From NCBI RefSeq assembly GCF_021390435.2, contig NZ_JAJVCN010000005.1:1-64000 (forward strand): a DNA stretch of 64,000 bases, in the 5' to 3' direction. The DNA is from Kibdelosporangium philippinense. Lineage in GTDB: Bacteria > Actinomycetota > Actinomycetes > Mycobacteriales > Pseudonocardiaceae. The notes beneath the pieces were generated by a model that was not told where the DNA came from, ran no database searches, and worked only from the letters and a program-made list of their open reading frames with translations. This document shows positions 15,800 through 23,542 of this stretch, piece after piece (within the stretch, counting starts at the first letter, position 1; each line of letters starts with the position of its first letter). The translations under genes and the position numbers were made by a program.

Positions 15800-16711
15800 T
15801 CAGTCGTTGCCGGGGGCGTGTTTGCCGAGGAACGCCAGCACGTCAGGGACAATCCGCCCATAGAACGGGTCGCCGTGCCCGCCAGGGCCGGTGTACGCGA
15901 CCTCCGGCTTGGCCAGCTTGATGAACTTGCGGGCACCCTCGATGAAGTGGTCCTCGGTGCCGCACCAGATCCCGGTCGGCGTTGACCCGAGCTTCTCCAC
16001 GTGGCGCAGCGGGTCGAGCGAAGCCCATTCCGCGGTGTCCTTGAAGGCCTTACGGGTGCTCATCTCACGCCAGGACGTCAACAGCCCAGGGGAGATGGCC
16101 GCGATCGCCTGCGCCGGGTGACCGGCCTCGTTACGTCGGCGTCCGTACAGCAGGGCGCCGAAGCCACCCATGGAGATGCCCGCGCAGGCGAACGGCACGC
16201 CTTGGGCGTCGCCGAGGCCGCGTTCACGCATCCAGCGGGGTACTTCGTCCAGCAGCATCGCCATGGAGTTGTCGCCGCGCTGGTTCTCGTGCCAGTAGTT
16301 GTCGCCGCCATCCAGGGCGACGAAGGCGAATGGCGGAATCGTGCCGTCCGCGGACATGTCGATCAGGTGGCGCGCCAGGCCCGTCGGCGCCGCCCGGCGG
16401 GCGTTGCCGTGCAGGCCGTGCAGCAGCAGGCAAACGGGCAGGTGCTGGGGGCGGACGCGGTTCGGCAGGATCGTGACCATGTCGACTTCACGCCTGCGGC
16501 GCTGGGAGTAGACCCGCTCGTACTTGATGACCACTTCGCCGGGCCCCACGGGCGGCGCAGAGGCGTCCAGCACGTCGCCGATCAGATTGGTCACCGGGAG
16601 AGCGCCCGTGGCCAGGACGAGACCGGTCGTGGCTAGCCCGGCCGTGCCCGCCATGAGCACCGAGCGGCGGTTGATCCGCCGCTTGCCAGGTTCCGCCGGC
16701 TCTGCTGCCAC
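15800..16711 (-). CDS. Tat-exported alpha/beta-hydrolase esterase (esterase D/antigen-85 fold)
   Basis: A roughly 303-residue secreted serine esterase. A twin-arginine-like signal, INRRSVLMAGTAGLATTGL, is at the N-terminus. The hydrolase core has the oxyanion segment LLLHGLHGN, the nucleophile in GISMGG, an Asp in GTEDHF and a His in GGHGD near the end. The inner GTG 16711 is preferred because AAAGG lies just upstream and the signal then starts close to the N-terminus; GTG 16753 is possible. It reads toward clpX and stands alone. Substrate unknown; acyl transfer to glycans, as in mycolyl transferases, is a distant possibility. Confidence 0.8.
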   Translation of the reverse strand: MAAEPAEPGKRRINRRSVLMAGTAGLATTGLVLATGALPVTNLIGDVLDASAPPVGPGEVVIKYERVYSQRRRREVDMVTILPNRVRPQHLPVCLLLHGLHGNARRAAPTGLARHLIDMSADGTIPPFAFVALDGGDNYWHENQRGDNSMAMLLDEVPRWMRERGLGDAQGVPFACAGISMGGFGALLYGRRRNEAGHPAQAIAAISPGLLTSWREMSTRKAFKDTAEWASLDPLRHVEKLGSTPTGIWCGTEDHFIEGARKFIKLAKPEVAYTGPGGHGDPFYGRIVPDVLAFLGKHAPGND

Positions 16712-16842
16712 CCTTGTCCCTTTCCCCCTGCTTTCACCCTCATGCTCTACCACTCAGACGTATCCAAGGGGGCTTGAGTTGCGTTCTGTAGCCACCATCG
16801 GGGGAAAGGGTCTAGACGTTTCCGATCAGCCCAGGTAGGGCG

Positions 16843-17676
16843 TCACTCCGGGTAATCCTCCAGTCGCTCGATGCCGGTGTAGACGTTCATCGAGTCGCCG
16901 CGCAGAAAGCCGACCAGCGTCATCCCGCTCTCGTCGGCCAGTTCGACAGCCAACGACGACGGCGCCGACACAGCGGCCAGCATCGGCACCCCGGCCATGG
17001 CCGCCTTCTGCACGAGCTCGAACGACGCCCGGCCCGACACCATCAGGACTGTCCCATTCAGCGGGATGTGGTCGTTCAGCAGCGCCCAGCCCATGACCTT
17101 GTCGACCGCGTTGTGCCTGCCGACGTCCTCGCGAACCACGAGCATCGTCCCGTCGGCCCGGAACAGTCCGGCCCCGTGCAGTCCGCCGGTCGAGTCGAAG
17201 ACGCGTTGCGCCTCGCGCAGGGCGTCCGGGAGACCAGTTAGGACGGTCGGAGAGACCTTGATGGGGTCACCGGCAGGGGAGTGGCGGGTTTTCAGGCGTA
17301 CGGCGTCCAGAGCGGCCTTTCCGCATACCCCACATGACGACGTGGTGTAAAAGTTTCTCTCCACCCCCGTGTCGGGCGGTGGCACGCCCGCCGCGAGCGC
17401 GAGATCGAGGACGTTGTAGGTGTTGCGTCCTTGATCGTCGACGCTGTCGCAGTAGCGCGCGGTGGACATGTCCTCTTTGTCGCCGATGACGCCTTCGGTG
17501 AGCAAAAACCCATGGGCCAGCTCAACGTCATGACCCGGAGTTCGCATTGTGACAGCAAGGGATTTGCCGTTGACCCGCAGCTCCAAGGGTTCCTCGGCGG
17601 CTAGCACGTCCGGCCGCCGCCGTCGACCGTTGGGCGACAACTTGACTACCGATCGGCGCACGGTTACCCGCCCCAT
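16843..17676 (-). CDS. fdhD: formate dehydrogenase accessory sulfurtransferase FdhD
   Basis: A 277-residue FdhD-family protein that passes sulfur from a cysteine desulfurase to the molybdenum cofactor of formate dehydrogenase. The catalytic CxxC is in SSCGVCGKAA near residues 113-122. EEPLELRVNGKSLAVTMRTPGHDVELA and VREDVGRHNAVDKVMG are family signatures. The start ATGGGGCGGG is 76 bases from the divergent MFS gene, so the two share a promoter region. No formate dehydrogenase gene is in the window, so the target enzyme must be encoded elsewhere. Confidence 0.92.
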   Translation of the reverse strand: MGRVTVRRSVVKLSPNGRRRRPDVLAAEEPLELRVNGKSLAVTMRTPGHDVELAHGFLLTEGVIGDKEDMSTARYCDSVDDQGRNTYNVLDLALAAGVPPPDTGVERNFYTTSSCGVCGKAALDAVRLKTRHSPAGDPIKVSPTVLTGLPDALREAQRVFDSTGGLHGAGLFRADGTMLVVREDVGRHNAVDKVMGWALLNDHIPLNGTVLMVSGRASFELVQKAAMAGVPMLAAVSAPSSLAVELADESGMTLVGFLRGDSMNVYTGIERLEDYPE

Positions 17677-17751
17677 GGTGCTCCTCCTTGCTGCGCTCCA
17701 CGCAGACCATTAGTTTGCCTACTCAACAACCCACCGTGGGGAGGTCACCTA

Positions 17752-19131
17752 ATGGCCCTCGGTTTCCTGGACCGCTCCCGTATCGTCGCGCCGGAGGGCT
17801 GGAGCCGCTGGCTTGTGCCACCCGCCGCCCTGTCGGTTCATCTGGCGATCGGTCAGGCCTATGCCTGGAGCGTGTTCAAGCCTCCGCTGGAAAAGTATCT
17901 CTCATTGAGCGGTGCGCAGAGCGCTTTGCCGTTCCAGCTGGGCATAGTCATGCTCGGCCTGTCCGCGGCGCTGTTCGGCACGAAGGTGGAACGCAACGGG
18001 CCGCGGTGGGCGATGTTCGTGTCGCTGTGCTGCTTCTGCGGTGGTTTCCTCGTCGCCGCACTCGGAGTGCTGACCAAGCAGTACTGGCTGGTCGTACTGG
18101 GGTACGGCGGTCTCGGCGGGATCGGGCTCGGCATTGGCTACATCTCGCCAGTGTCCACACTGATCAAGTGGTTCCCTGACCGCCCGGGCATGGCGACCGG
18201 TATCGCGATCATGGGCTTCGGCGGCGGAGCGCTGATCGCCTCGCCATGGTCAGCGGAGATGCTGCAAGCCTTCGGCGTGGTCTACGACAAAGCCGGGAAG
18301 GTGATCTCGGTCGCCGACAGCGCGATCGCGACGACATTCCTGGTGCACGGCCTCGCGTACGCGGTGTTCATGACATTGGGCGTACTGCTGGTCCGGGTCC
18401 CCGCCGACAACTGGAAACCAGCAGGCTGGAGCCCAGCGAAGGACAAGGCACACGCACTGATCACCACGGCGAACGTGTCGGCGCGCAACGCGATCAAGAC
18501 GCCGCAGTTCTGGTGCCTGTGGGTCGTCTTGTGCTTCAACGTGACGGCGGGCATCGGCATCCTGGAGAAAGCATCGCCGATGATCACCGACTTCTTCCGG
18601 GAAACACCGGTGCCGGTGAGCGCATCGGCCGCGGCAGGGTTCGTCGCCTTGCTGTCGCTGGCGAACATGCTCGGCCGGATCGTCTGGTCGTCCACATCGG
18701 ACCTCGTCGGCCGCAAGAACATGTACCGGTTCTACCTGGGTGTTGGCGCGTTGCTGTACCTGGTGATCGCGCTGTTCACCAACGAGTCGAAGATCCTGTT
18801 CATCATCTGCGCGATGCTGATCCTTTCCTTCTACGGAGCGGGATTCGCGACAGTTCCGGCATACCTGAAAGACCTGTTCGGTTCCTACCAGGTAGGCGCG
18901 ATCCACGGCCGCCTGCTCACCGCGTGGTCGGTAGCGGGTGTGCTCGGTCCGTTGATCATCAACGCCATCGCCGACGCGCAGAAAGCAGCGGGCAAGAGCG
19001 GGCCGGCGCTCTACACGACGTCGCTCTACATCGTGATCGGCCTGCTCGTGGTCGGCTTCATCGCCAACGAACTGGTCCGGCCGGTGAACGCGAAGTTCCA
19101 CGAGAAGACCGGGGAGAAGGTGGCCCAGTGA
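17752..19131 (+). CDS. OFA-family MFS transporter (oxalate/formate antiporter-like)
   Basis: A 459-residue inner-membrane carrier with twelve predicted helices. The opening WLVPPAALSVHLAIGQAYAW is typical of the OFA family, and MFS loop motifs such as DLVGRKNMYRF follow helix 8. GGGAGG precedes ATG 17752. Being divergent from fdhD fits transport of formate or a related acid, but the substrate is inferred only from context and family. Its stop overlaps the start of a 53-residue membrane protein. Confidence 0.85.
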   Translation: MALGFLDRSRIVAPEGWSRWLVPPAALSVHLAIGQAYAWSVFKPPLEKYLSLSGAQSALPFQLGIVMLGLSAALFGTKVERNGPRWAMFVSLCCFCGGFLVAALGVLTKQYWLVVLGYGGLGGIGLGIGYISPVSTLIKWFPDRPGMATGIAIMGFGGGALIASPWSAEMLQAFGVVYDKAGKVISVADSAIATTFLVHGLAYAVFMTLGVLLVRVPADNWKPAGWSPAKDKAHALITTANVSARNAIKTPQFWCLWVVLCFNVTAGIGILEKASPMITDFFRETPVPVSASAAAGFVALLSLANMLGRIVWSSTSDLVGRKNMYRFYLGVGALLYLVIALFTNESKILFIICAMLILSFYGAGFATVPAYLKDLFGSYQVGAIHGRLLTAWSVAGVLGPLIINAIADAQKAAGKSGPALYTTSLYIVIGLLVVGFIANELVRPVNAKFHEKTGEKVAQ

Positions 19132-19289
19132 CAGACGACGTGGTGACAGACAACGCGACGACCGGGAAGACCGGCGGCGAGGTCAACCGGACGCCGCTGA
19201 CGATCCTGGCGTGGCTCTGGGTGGGCGTTCCGCTCCTCTACGGCCTGTACGAACTGATCATCAAGGTCGCCCAGCTGTTCACCGGCTGA
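19128..19289 (+). CDS. MFS transporter small subunit, single-helix protein
   Basis: A 53-residue protein with one membrane helix, LTILAWLWVGVPLLYGLYEL, followed by IIKVAQLFTG. GTG 19128 overlaps the MFS stop (GTGA), so the pair is translationally coupled. Small proteins of this kind after OFA carriers are annotated as small subunits. A role in stability or assembly of the carrier is likely but inferred. It is easily missed because a longer open frame overlaps it. Confidence 0.75.
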   Translation: MTDDVVTDNATTGKTGGEVNRTPLTILAWLWVGVPLLYGLYELIIKVAQLFTG

Positions 19290-19315
19290 CGCGGGAACCG
19301 CCCAGAGCGGTCATA

Positions 19316-19363
19316 GCGAGAAGAACGCGCCACGCCGAGTTCCTCGGTGCGGCGCGTTCTCGC
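19316..19363 (+). terminator. terminator after the MFS operon
   Basis: GCGAGAA..ACGCGCC pairs with GGCGCGTTCTCGC, with CCGAG/CTCGG closing the loop TTC. This long GC stem comes 27 bases after the small-subunit stop. Confidence 0.75.
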
Positions 19364-19510
19364 GTTCGAGGCGGATGTCTGAGTGGACCGGCCCGCTCAC
19401 GCTGGGCCGAGCGATCAGCTCAGTTCGCCGAGACTGCCCCAACCCATCGCGACTACCTGAGCTTTCGCGAGTCCACTCGGAGCCGGGGCAGGTTGTCTGG
19501 TTCTCGCTCG

Positions 19511-19591
19511 ACCTCCGGTTCTCGGTCGGCTTGCTGGCCCCTTGGTTCCGGCTGGGCTCGCCTGACCCTCGATTCCCGCTCGGCTCGCCCG
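19511..19591. repeat. three degenerate 27-bp tandem repeats
   Basis: Units 19511-19537, 19538-19564 and 19565-19591 share the order CC-n-GGTTCYCGG/CTCGGCT-GC. On the minus strand the period equals nine codons and gives GEPSGNRGS-like peptides, but no ribosome site or conserved protein is evident. The rest of 19364-19659 holds nothing I can identify. Confidence 0.45.
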
Positions 19592-19659
19592 CAAGGTTCT
19601 GGCCGGATCCACCTCTTTCTTCTCCGGCGGCGTCGTGCGCCACATCTATTGTCTGAATG

Positions 19660-19688
19660 TTGACATTAGGTTTTTCGCGAGCCAGGGT
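19660..19688 (+). promoter_or_regulatory. sigma-A-type promoter for the VOC-SDR pair, leaderless
   Basis: TTGACA (19660-19665), 17 bases, then CAGGGT (19683-19688) puts the start point at or next to ATG 19696. No ribosome site precedes the ATG, which fits a leaderless message. Confidence 0.5.
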
Positions 19689-19695
19689 TGCGGGT

Positions 19696-20115
19696 ATGAC
19701 CCGTCCTGGATTTCATCTTGCTATTCCCGTTGATGACCTGGTCAAAGCCCGGGAGTTCTATGGCGGCGTGCTCAAGCTCGAGGAGGGACGGTCCGCTGAG
19801 GCTTGGGTGGACTGGAACTTCTACGGCCACCAGGTCGTCACCCACGTTGTGCCTGGCGCACGCGGCGACAGCGGCCGTAACCCGGTCGACGGTCACGACG
19901 TGCCTGTGCCGCACTTCGGCTTGATCCTGCCGATTCCGGAGTTTCACGTGCTCGCGGACCGGCTGCGCGCGGTGGGGACGGAGTTCGTGATCGAGCCGTA
20001 TCTGCGGTTCGAGGGTGAGCCTGGCGAGCAGTGGACCATGTTCTTCCGTGATCCGGCTGGCAATGCGCTTGAGTTCAAGGCGTTCAAGGACGAGTCGCAG
20101 GTGTTCGCCAAGTGA
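19696..20115 (+). CDS. VOC-family protein (glyoxalase/dioxygenase superfamily)
   Basis: A 139-residue vicinal-oxygen-chelate fold protein. Paired beta-alpha-beta-beta-beta modules are visible: FHLAIPVDDLVKAREFYGGVL at the start and FGLILPIPEFHVLADRL in the middle. Likely metal ligands are H7 and a Glu in the terminal NALEFKAF, the usual pattern. ATG 19696 is taken from homology of MTRPGFHLAIPV and from the promoter spacing. The stop overlaps the SDR start, so the two act together, perhaps on one small metabolite. Substrate unknown. Confidence 0.75.
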   Translation: MTRPGFHLAIPVDDLVKAREFYGGVLKLEEGRSAEAWVDWNFYGHQVVTHVVPGARGDSGRNPVDGHDVPVPHFGLILPIPEFHVLADRLRAVGTEFVIEPYLRFEGEPGEQWTMFFRDPAGNALEFKAFKDESQVFAK

Positions 20116-20792
20116 CCAGGGGAGTGCTGGTCACCGGCGGTTCACGGGGCATCGGCGCGGCGATCGCGGACGCGTTCCGGGACAAGGGTGACAAGGTGGT
20201 CGCCTTGTCCTCCGCGGACGCGGACCTCGCTGACCCTGATGCGATCGAACGCGCCGTTTCCTCCGCCGCTGAAACCCTTGGCGGCATTGACGTTCTGGTG
20301 AACAACGCGGGCCTGGTCGAGCTGGGCTCGGTGCACGATCTGTCCTATGCGGACTGGCGGTCCTTGTGGCAGCGCACGTTCGCGGTCAACGTGTTCGGCG
20401 CGGCCAACATGTCCTTCCTTGTCGCCCAGCACATGATTGGCCGTGACGTCCGAGGCCGGATCATCAACGTCGGTTCTCGTGGTGCGTTCCGAGGTGAACC
20501 GGACATGCCTGCTTACGGTGCGAGCAAGGCAGCGCTGCACTCGCTCGGCCAATCGCTTGCGGTTTCCCTTGCACCACATGGGATTGCCGTCACGTCGGTG
20601 GCGCCGGGATTTGTCGCCACCGACCGTGTCGCCGACATGGTGACCGACGATGTCCGGCGTCAGAGTCCGTTCGGCAGGGTCGCTCGGCCGGAGGAGATCG
20701 CGGCCGCGGTGCTCTACCTGGCGTCCTCTGACGCGGAGTGGGCGTCAGGCACGGTTGTCGATCTGAATGGCGCCTCCTACCTGCGGACCTGA
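20112..20792 (+). CDS. short-chain dehydrogenase/reductase
   Basis: A 226-residue classical SDR. TGGSRGIG (8-15) binds NAD(P), NNAG lies near 63, the catalytic Ser is in INVGSRG, and YGASK holds the Tyr/Lys pair. The C-terminus GTVVDLNGASYL is standard. GTG 20112 overlaps the VOC stop (GTGA). The last 16 bases overlap the convergent carboxylesterase. An oxidoreductase working with the VOC protein is likely; the substrate cannot be told. Confidence 0.85.
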   Translation: MTRGVLVTGGSRGIGAAIADAFRDKGDKVVALSSADADLADPDAIERAVSSAAETLGGIDVLVNNAGLVELGSVHDLSYADWRSLWQRTFAVNVFGAANMSFLVAQHMIGRDVRGRIINVGSRGAFRGEPDMPAYGASKAALHSLGQSLAVSLAPHGIAVTSVAPGFVATDRVADMVTDDVRRQSPFGRVARPEEIAAAVLYLASSDAEWASGTVVDLNGASYLRT

Positions 20793-22309
20793 GGAATCGT
20801 TGCCCACAGACCACAGTTGTGCGTGGCTGCGAGGTCGACCCGCGCCGGGGAGCCAGGTGTGCTAGTCAGCGAGATGGTCGCGGGATAGCGCGGCCACACG
20901 TCGTGGCCAGCGGGTTTGCCGGTGCGGGCGAACGTCGTCCAGTAACGGATCATGCGGTCGGACAGGCTGTTGTACGGCTTGCCGTACTCGGGGAACAGGT
21001 ACGGCAAGTCCGACGCATGGGGTGCGCCTGGTGGGAATGACAGGCCCGGCATTGGCGGGCTGGGCTCGGCGAACTCGTACGACCACGCGCCCAAGTCCTT
21101 GTTGCGTTGTGCTGTCGGGCAAGCGAAGAGGACGTCTGTCGTCACGGCAACCCAGGCTTGGCTTGGTGAAACGTAGTGGTCCACCGGGTACTGCTGGGCG
21201 ACTCGGGTCGAGTCGTCCCCGAATGCGGTGTGCAGGAGCACATCGTATTGTTCTCTGGTGATGCGCTTGTTGTCGTTGAGGTCGTAGAAAATCATCGCCG
21301 CGTAGGTCATCTCGTCCTTGGTGATACCGGAGATTACGGGCACTTTGTGAACACGTCCTGCCGCGATCGCCGCGTCAGGATCCTGTGGCAGCACGGCATT
21401 GCCATACGTCGGCGACATGAATTCGTTGTGCTTGACCAATAACTCCTCCTTGGTCAATCCACGCAGGCAAACGATGTCCGTGCACCCCAAGTCCTTCGCC
21501 ACCTTGACGCCGTCGGATTGACGTTGCGCCGTCGGCATCCACTGCCGGAACGGGTCCAGACCTGGGAACATGGCGCCTGCGGGCACGGTTCCCGTGCACG
21601 GTGCGCTCATCAGGATGACCCGGTGGAACAGCCCAGCGGCGGATGGCGACGCCAGGTGTCCGCAGGCGCTCTTGCCACCCGCGGACTCCCCGGCCAGGGT
21701 GACATTGCCCGGGTCGCCGCCGAACCGGGAGATGTTGCGCCGCACCCACCGGAGTGCGGCTTGCTGATCTTCCAGTGCGAACCCGCCAGACCCGGTCAAT
21801 CCCGGATACGTGAAGAGGCCGAAGATCCCGAGTCGATAGTTCACTGTCACCACAACGACATCGCCGCTCACGGCCATGCGTCGTGCGTCGTAGTCGCTGC
21901 CAGCTTCGTTAAGGAATCCCCCGCCGTGTACCCAGACGACCACAGGCTTGTACTTGCCCGGATGGCGGGGTGCCGTCACGTTGAGAAACAGGCAGTCCTC
22001 GGCCGAGGGTTCCTGATTGCCTTGGGGCGGAGTCAGTTGGGCGCAACGGGCTCCTGGTTTTGTGGCATCACGTGTGCCAGTCCACGGCACGGGTGGCTGT
22101 GGTGAGCGCCAGCGCAGCTCGCCCACGGGCGCCGCCGCATACGGAATTCCTTGGAACAGATGGTAATCCGGTGTCTCGCTACCTCTTAACCATCCACTTT
22201 CGACACGTACGGCCTGGTGCTGTGTCTCCGACGCTGCCGGTGTGCCCGATGCCGCGGTTATCGCGGCCAGTGCGGCTACGGACGAGACGAGTCGCTTCCC
22301 CCATCGCAC
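20777..22309 (-). CDS. secreted type-B carboxylesterase/lipase
   Basis: A 510-residue exported alpha/beta hydrolase of the COesterase family. The signal peptide RLVSSVAALAAITAASG is followed by a mature start near SETQHQAV. Signatures are SEDC-type AEDCLFLNV, the nucleophile elbow GESAGG, the oxyanion HGGGF, and the His in APHASDLPYLF. GTG 22309 is chosen because TTGGAGG stands nine bases upstream, dropping ten residues of a longer TTG reading. It diverges from a TetR gene, whose product likely controls it. Substrate unknown. Confidence 0.85.
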   Translation of the reverse strand: MRWGKRLVSSVAALAAITAASGTPAASETQHQAVRVESGWLRGSETPDYHLFQGIPYAAAPVGELRWRSPQPPVPWTGTRDATKPGARCAQLTPPQGNQEPSAEDCLFLNVTAPRHPGKYKPVVVWVHGGGFLNEAGSDYDARRMAVSGDVVVVTVNYRLGIFGLFTYPGLTGSGGFALEDQQAALRWVRRNISRFGGDPGNVTLAGESAGGKSACGHLASPSAAGLFHRVILMSAPCTGTVPAGAMFPGLDPFRQWMPTAQRQSDGVKVAKDLGCTDIVCLRGLTKEELLVKHNEFMSPTYGNAVLPQDPDAAIAAGRVHKVPVISGITKDEMTYAAMIFYDLNDNKRITREQYDVLLHTAFGDDSTRVAQQYPVDHYVSPSQAWVAVTTDVLFACPTAQRNKDLGAWSYEFAEPSPPMPGLSFPPGAPHASDLPYLFPEYGKPYNSLSDRMIRYWTTFARTGKPAGHDVWPRYPATISLTSTPGSPARVDLAATHNCGLWATIPQVRR

Positions 22310-22374
22310 GGTGAACCTCCAATGCGGTCGTTCGGTCAAATCAAGTCAACCGTATCGAAATGCTAGCGGCAGAG

Positions 22375-22390
22375 CAATACGGGTATATTG
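22375..22390. promoter_or_regulatory. candidate TetR operator overlapping a TATATT -10 box
   Basis: CAATA and TATTG arms flank a 6-base spacer; TATATT at 22384-22389 sits six bases before GTG 22396. It is placed to control both the TetR gene and the divergent esterase. The -35 element is weak. Confidence 0.35.
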
Positions 22391-22395
22391 AGAAG

Positions 22396-23010
22396 GTGGT
22401 CAGCCAGCGAACTCGTGGTGTCGGCGCGGCCCACGACGAGCGGCAGCACCAGATCGTCGACGCCGTGCTCGAGCTGATCGCCGAGCAAGGCCTTGACGGC
22501 ATCAGCCTGCGCGACGTGGCAGCCAAGGCGGACGTGTCGCTCGGCCGGGTCCAGCACTACTTCCGGACCAAAGACCAGATGCTTCAGGCCGCCTTCCAGC
22601 GCGTGACCGAGCTCGGCGCCGCCCTGGTCGATCAGCGCCTCGCTGACGCGGGCGACTCATCGCCACGAACCGTCATCCGCGCCATCGCGGCTGAACTGCT
22701 GCCCATCGACGACCTGCACCGGCATGCCCTTCAGGTCGGTATGGCCTTCACGGCTCGTGCTGTTGTCGCCGAACACTTCGCTGCCCGGCTGCAGACCGGT
22801 TATGGCGAACTGCGTGATCTCCTTGCCGTCATGCTCACCACGGCCCGCACCGGTGGCGCGACTCGACCTGACCTCGACCCCCAGCATGAGGCCCACGTGT
22901 TGCTCGGCCTGATCGATGGGCTCGCTACCCAAACCCTGATCGGGCATCACACGCCTGAGACGGCGCTGGCCGTCGTGGACACATATCTCGATCGCATCTT
23001 CACCACATAG
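22396..23010 (+). CDS. TetR/AcrR-family transcriptional regulator
   Basis: A 204-residue repressor. The N-terminal helix-turn-helix spans about 14-60 (HQIVDAVLELIAEQGLDGISLRDVAAKADVS, then VQHYFRTKDQML). The C-terminal ligand domain is variable and ends with an alpha-helical LGLIDGLATQTL. GTG 22396 is favoured because a TATATT box lies just upstream, giving a leaderless start; ATG 22360 in frame is an alternative. It is divergent from the carboxylesterase gene, the probable target, and followed closely by a kinase-like gene. Confidence 0.8.
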   Translation: MVSQRTRGVGAAHDERQHQIVDAVLELIAEQGLDGISLRDVAAKADVSLGRVQHYFRTKDQMLQAAFQRVTELGAALVDQRLADAGDSSPRTVIRAIAAELLPIDDLHRHALQVGMAFTARAVVAEHFAARLQTGYGELRDLLAVMLTTARTGGATRPDLDPQHEAHVLLGLIDGLATQTLIGHHTPETALAVVDTYLDRIFTT

Positions 23011-23026
23011 TTCCTACTGTCGTGGC

Positions 23027-23542
23027 GTGACTCAGGTGATCGTGCTCAACGGCGGCTCCAGCTCAGGTAAGTCCGGGATTGCCCGCTGCCTGCAGGCAGT
23101 CCTGCCTGAGCCGTGGCTTTCACTCAGCGTGGACACCCTTGTCGATGCGTTGCCTGCAACCAAATCGGTCATCCAGTTCGCCGCTGACGGGGACGTGTCG
23201 GTCGGTACGGAGTTCCGGCAGCTGGAGGAGGCATGGATGGCGGGTGTCGCCGCGATGGTGCGGGCGGGCGCTCGGATCATCGTCGATGACGTCTTTCTCG
23301 GTGGCACGGCCTCCCAGCAACGGTGGCAGAAGGCCTTGGACGGACTGGATGTCTTGTGGGTCGGAGTCAGGTGTGACAGCGAGGTCGCGGCGGGCCGTGA
23401 GATCGCACGCGGAGACCGAGTGACAGGAATGGCGGCCTCCCAGTCCGACGCCGTTCACCATGGCGTTGTCTACGACGTGGAAGTGGACACCACTCACACC
23501 GAATCCCTCGTGTGCGCACGGACTATCGCTGCCCGTGTCTAG
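23027..23542 (+). CDS. chloramphenicol phosphotransferase-like kinase
   Basis: A 171-residue P-loop enzyme of the CPT family. Walker A is GGSSSGKS (8-15) and the catalytic aspartate candidate is in LSVDTLVDAL near 37. RGDRVTGMAASQSDAVHHG matches the lid and substrate region of the family. CPT phosphorylates the primary hydroxyl of chloramphenicol, but many homologs act on unknown compounds, so resistance is not proven. GTG 23027 is 17 bases after the TetR stop, so they may be cotranscribed. It converges on the ABC permease gene. Confidence 0.75.
   Translation: MTQVIVLNGGSSSGKSGIARCLQAVLPEPWLSLSVDTLVDALPATKSVIQFAADGDVSVGTEFRQLEEAWMAGVAAMVRAGARIIVDDVFLGGTASQQRWQKALDGLDVLWVGVRCDSEVAAGREIARGDRVTGMAASQSDAVHHGVVYDVEVDTTHTESLVCARTIAARV

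Noticed and set aside
19311..19643. Minus-strand frame with nine-residue repeats
   Set aside because: Overlaps a terminator stem, lacks a ribosome site and any recognisable domain; kept only as a repeat.
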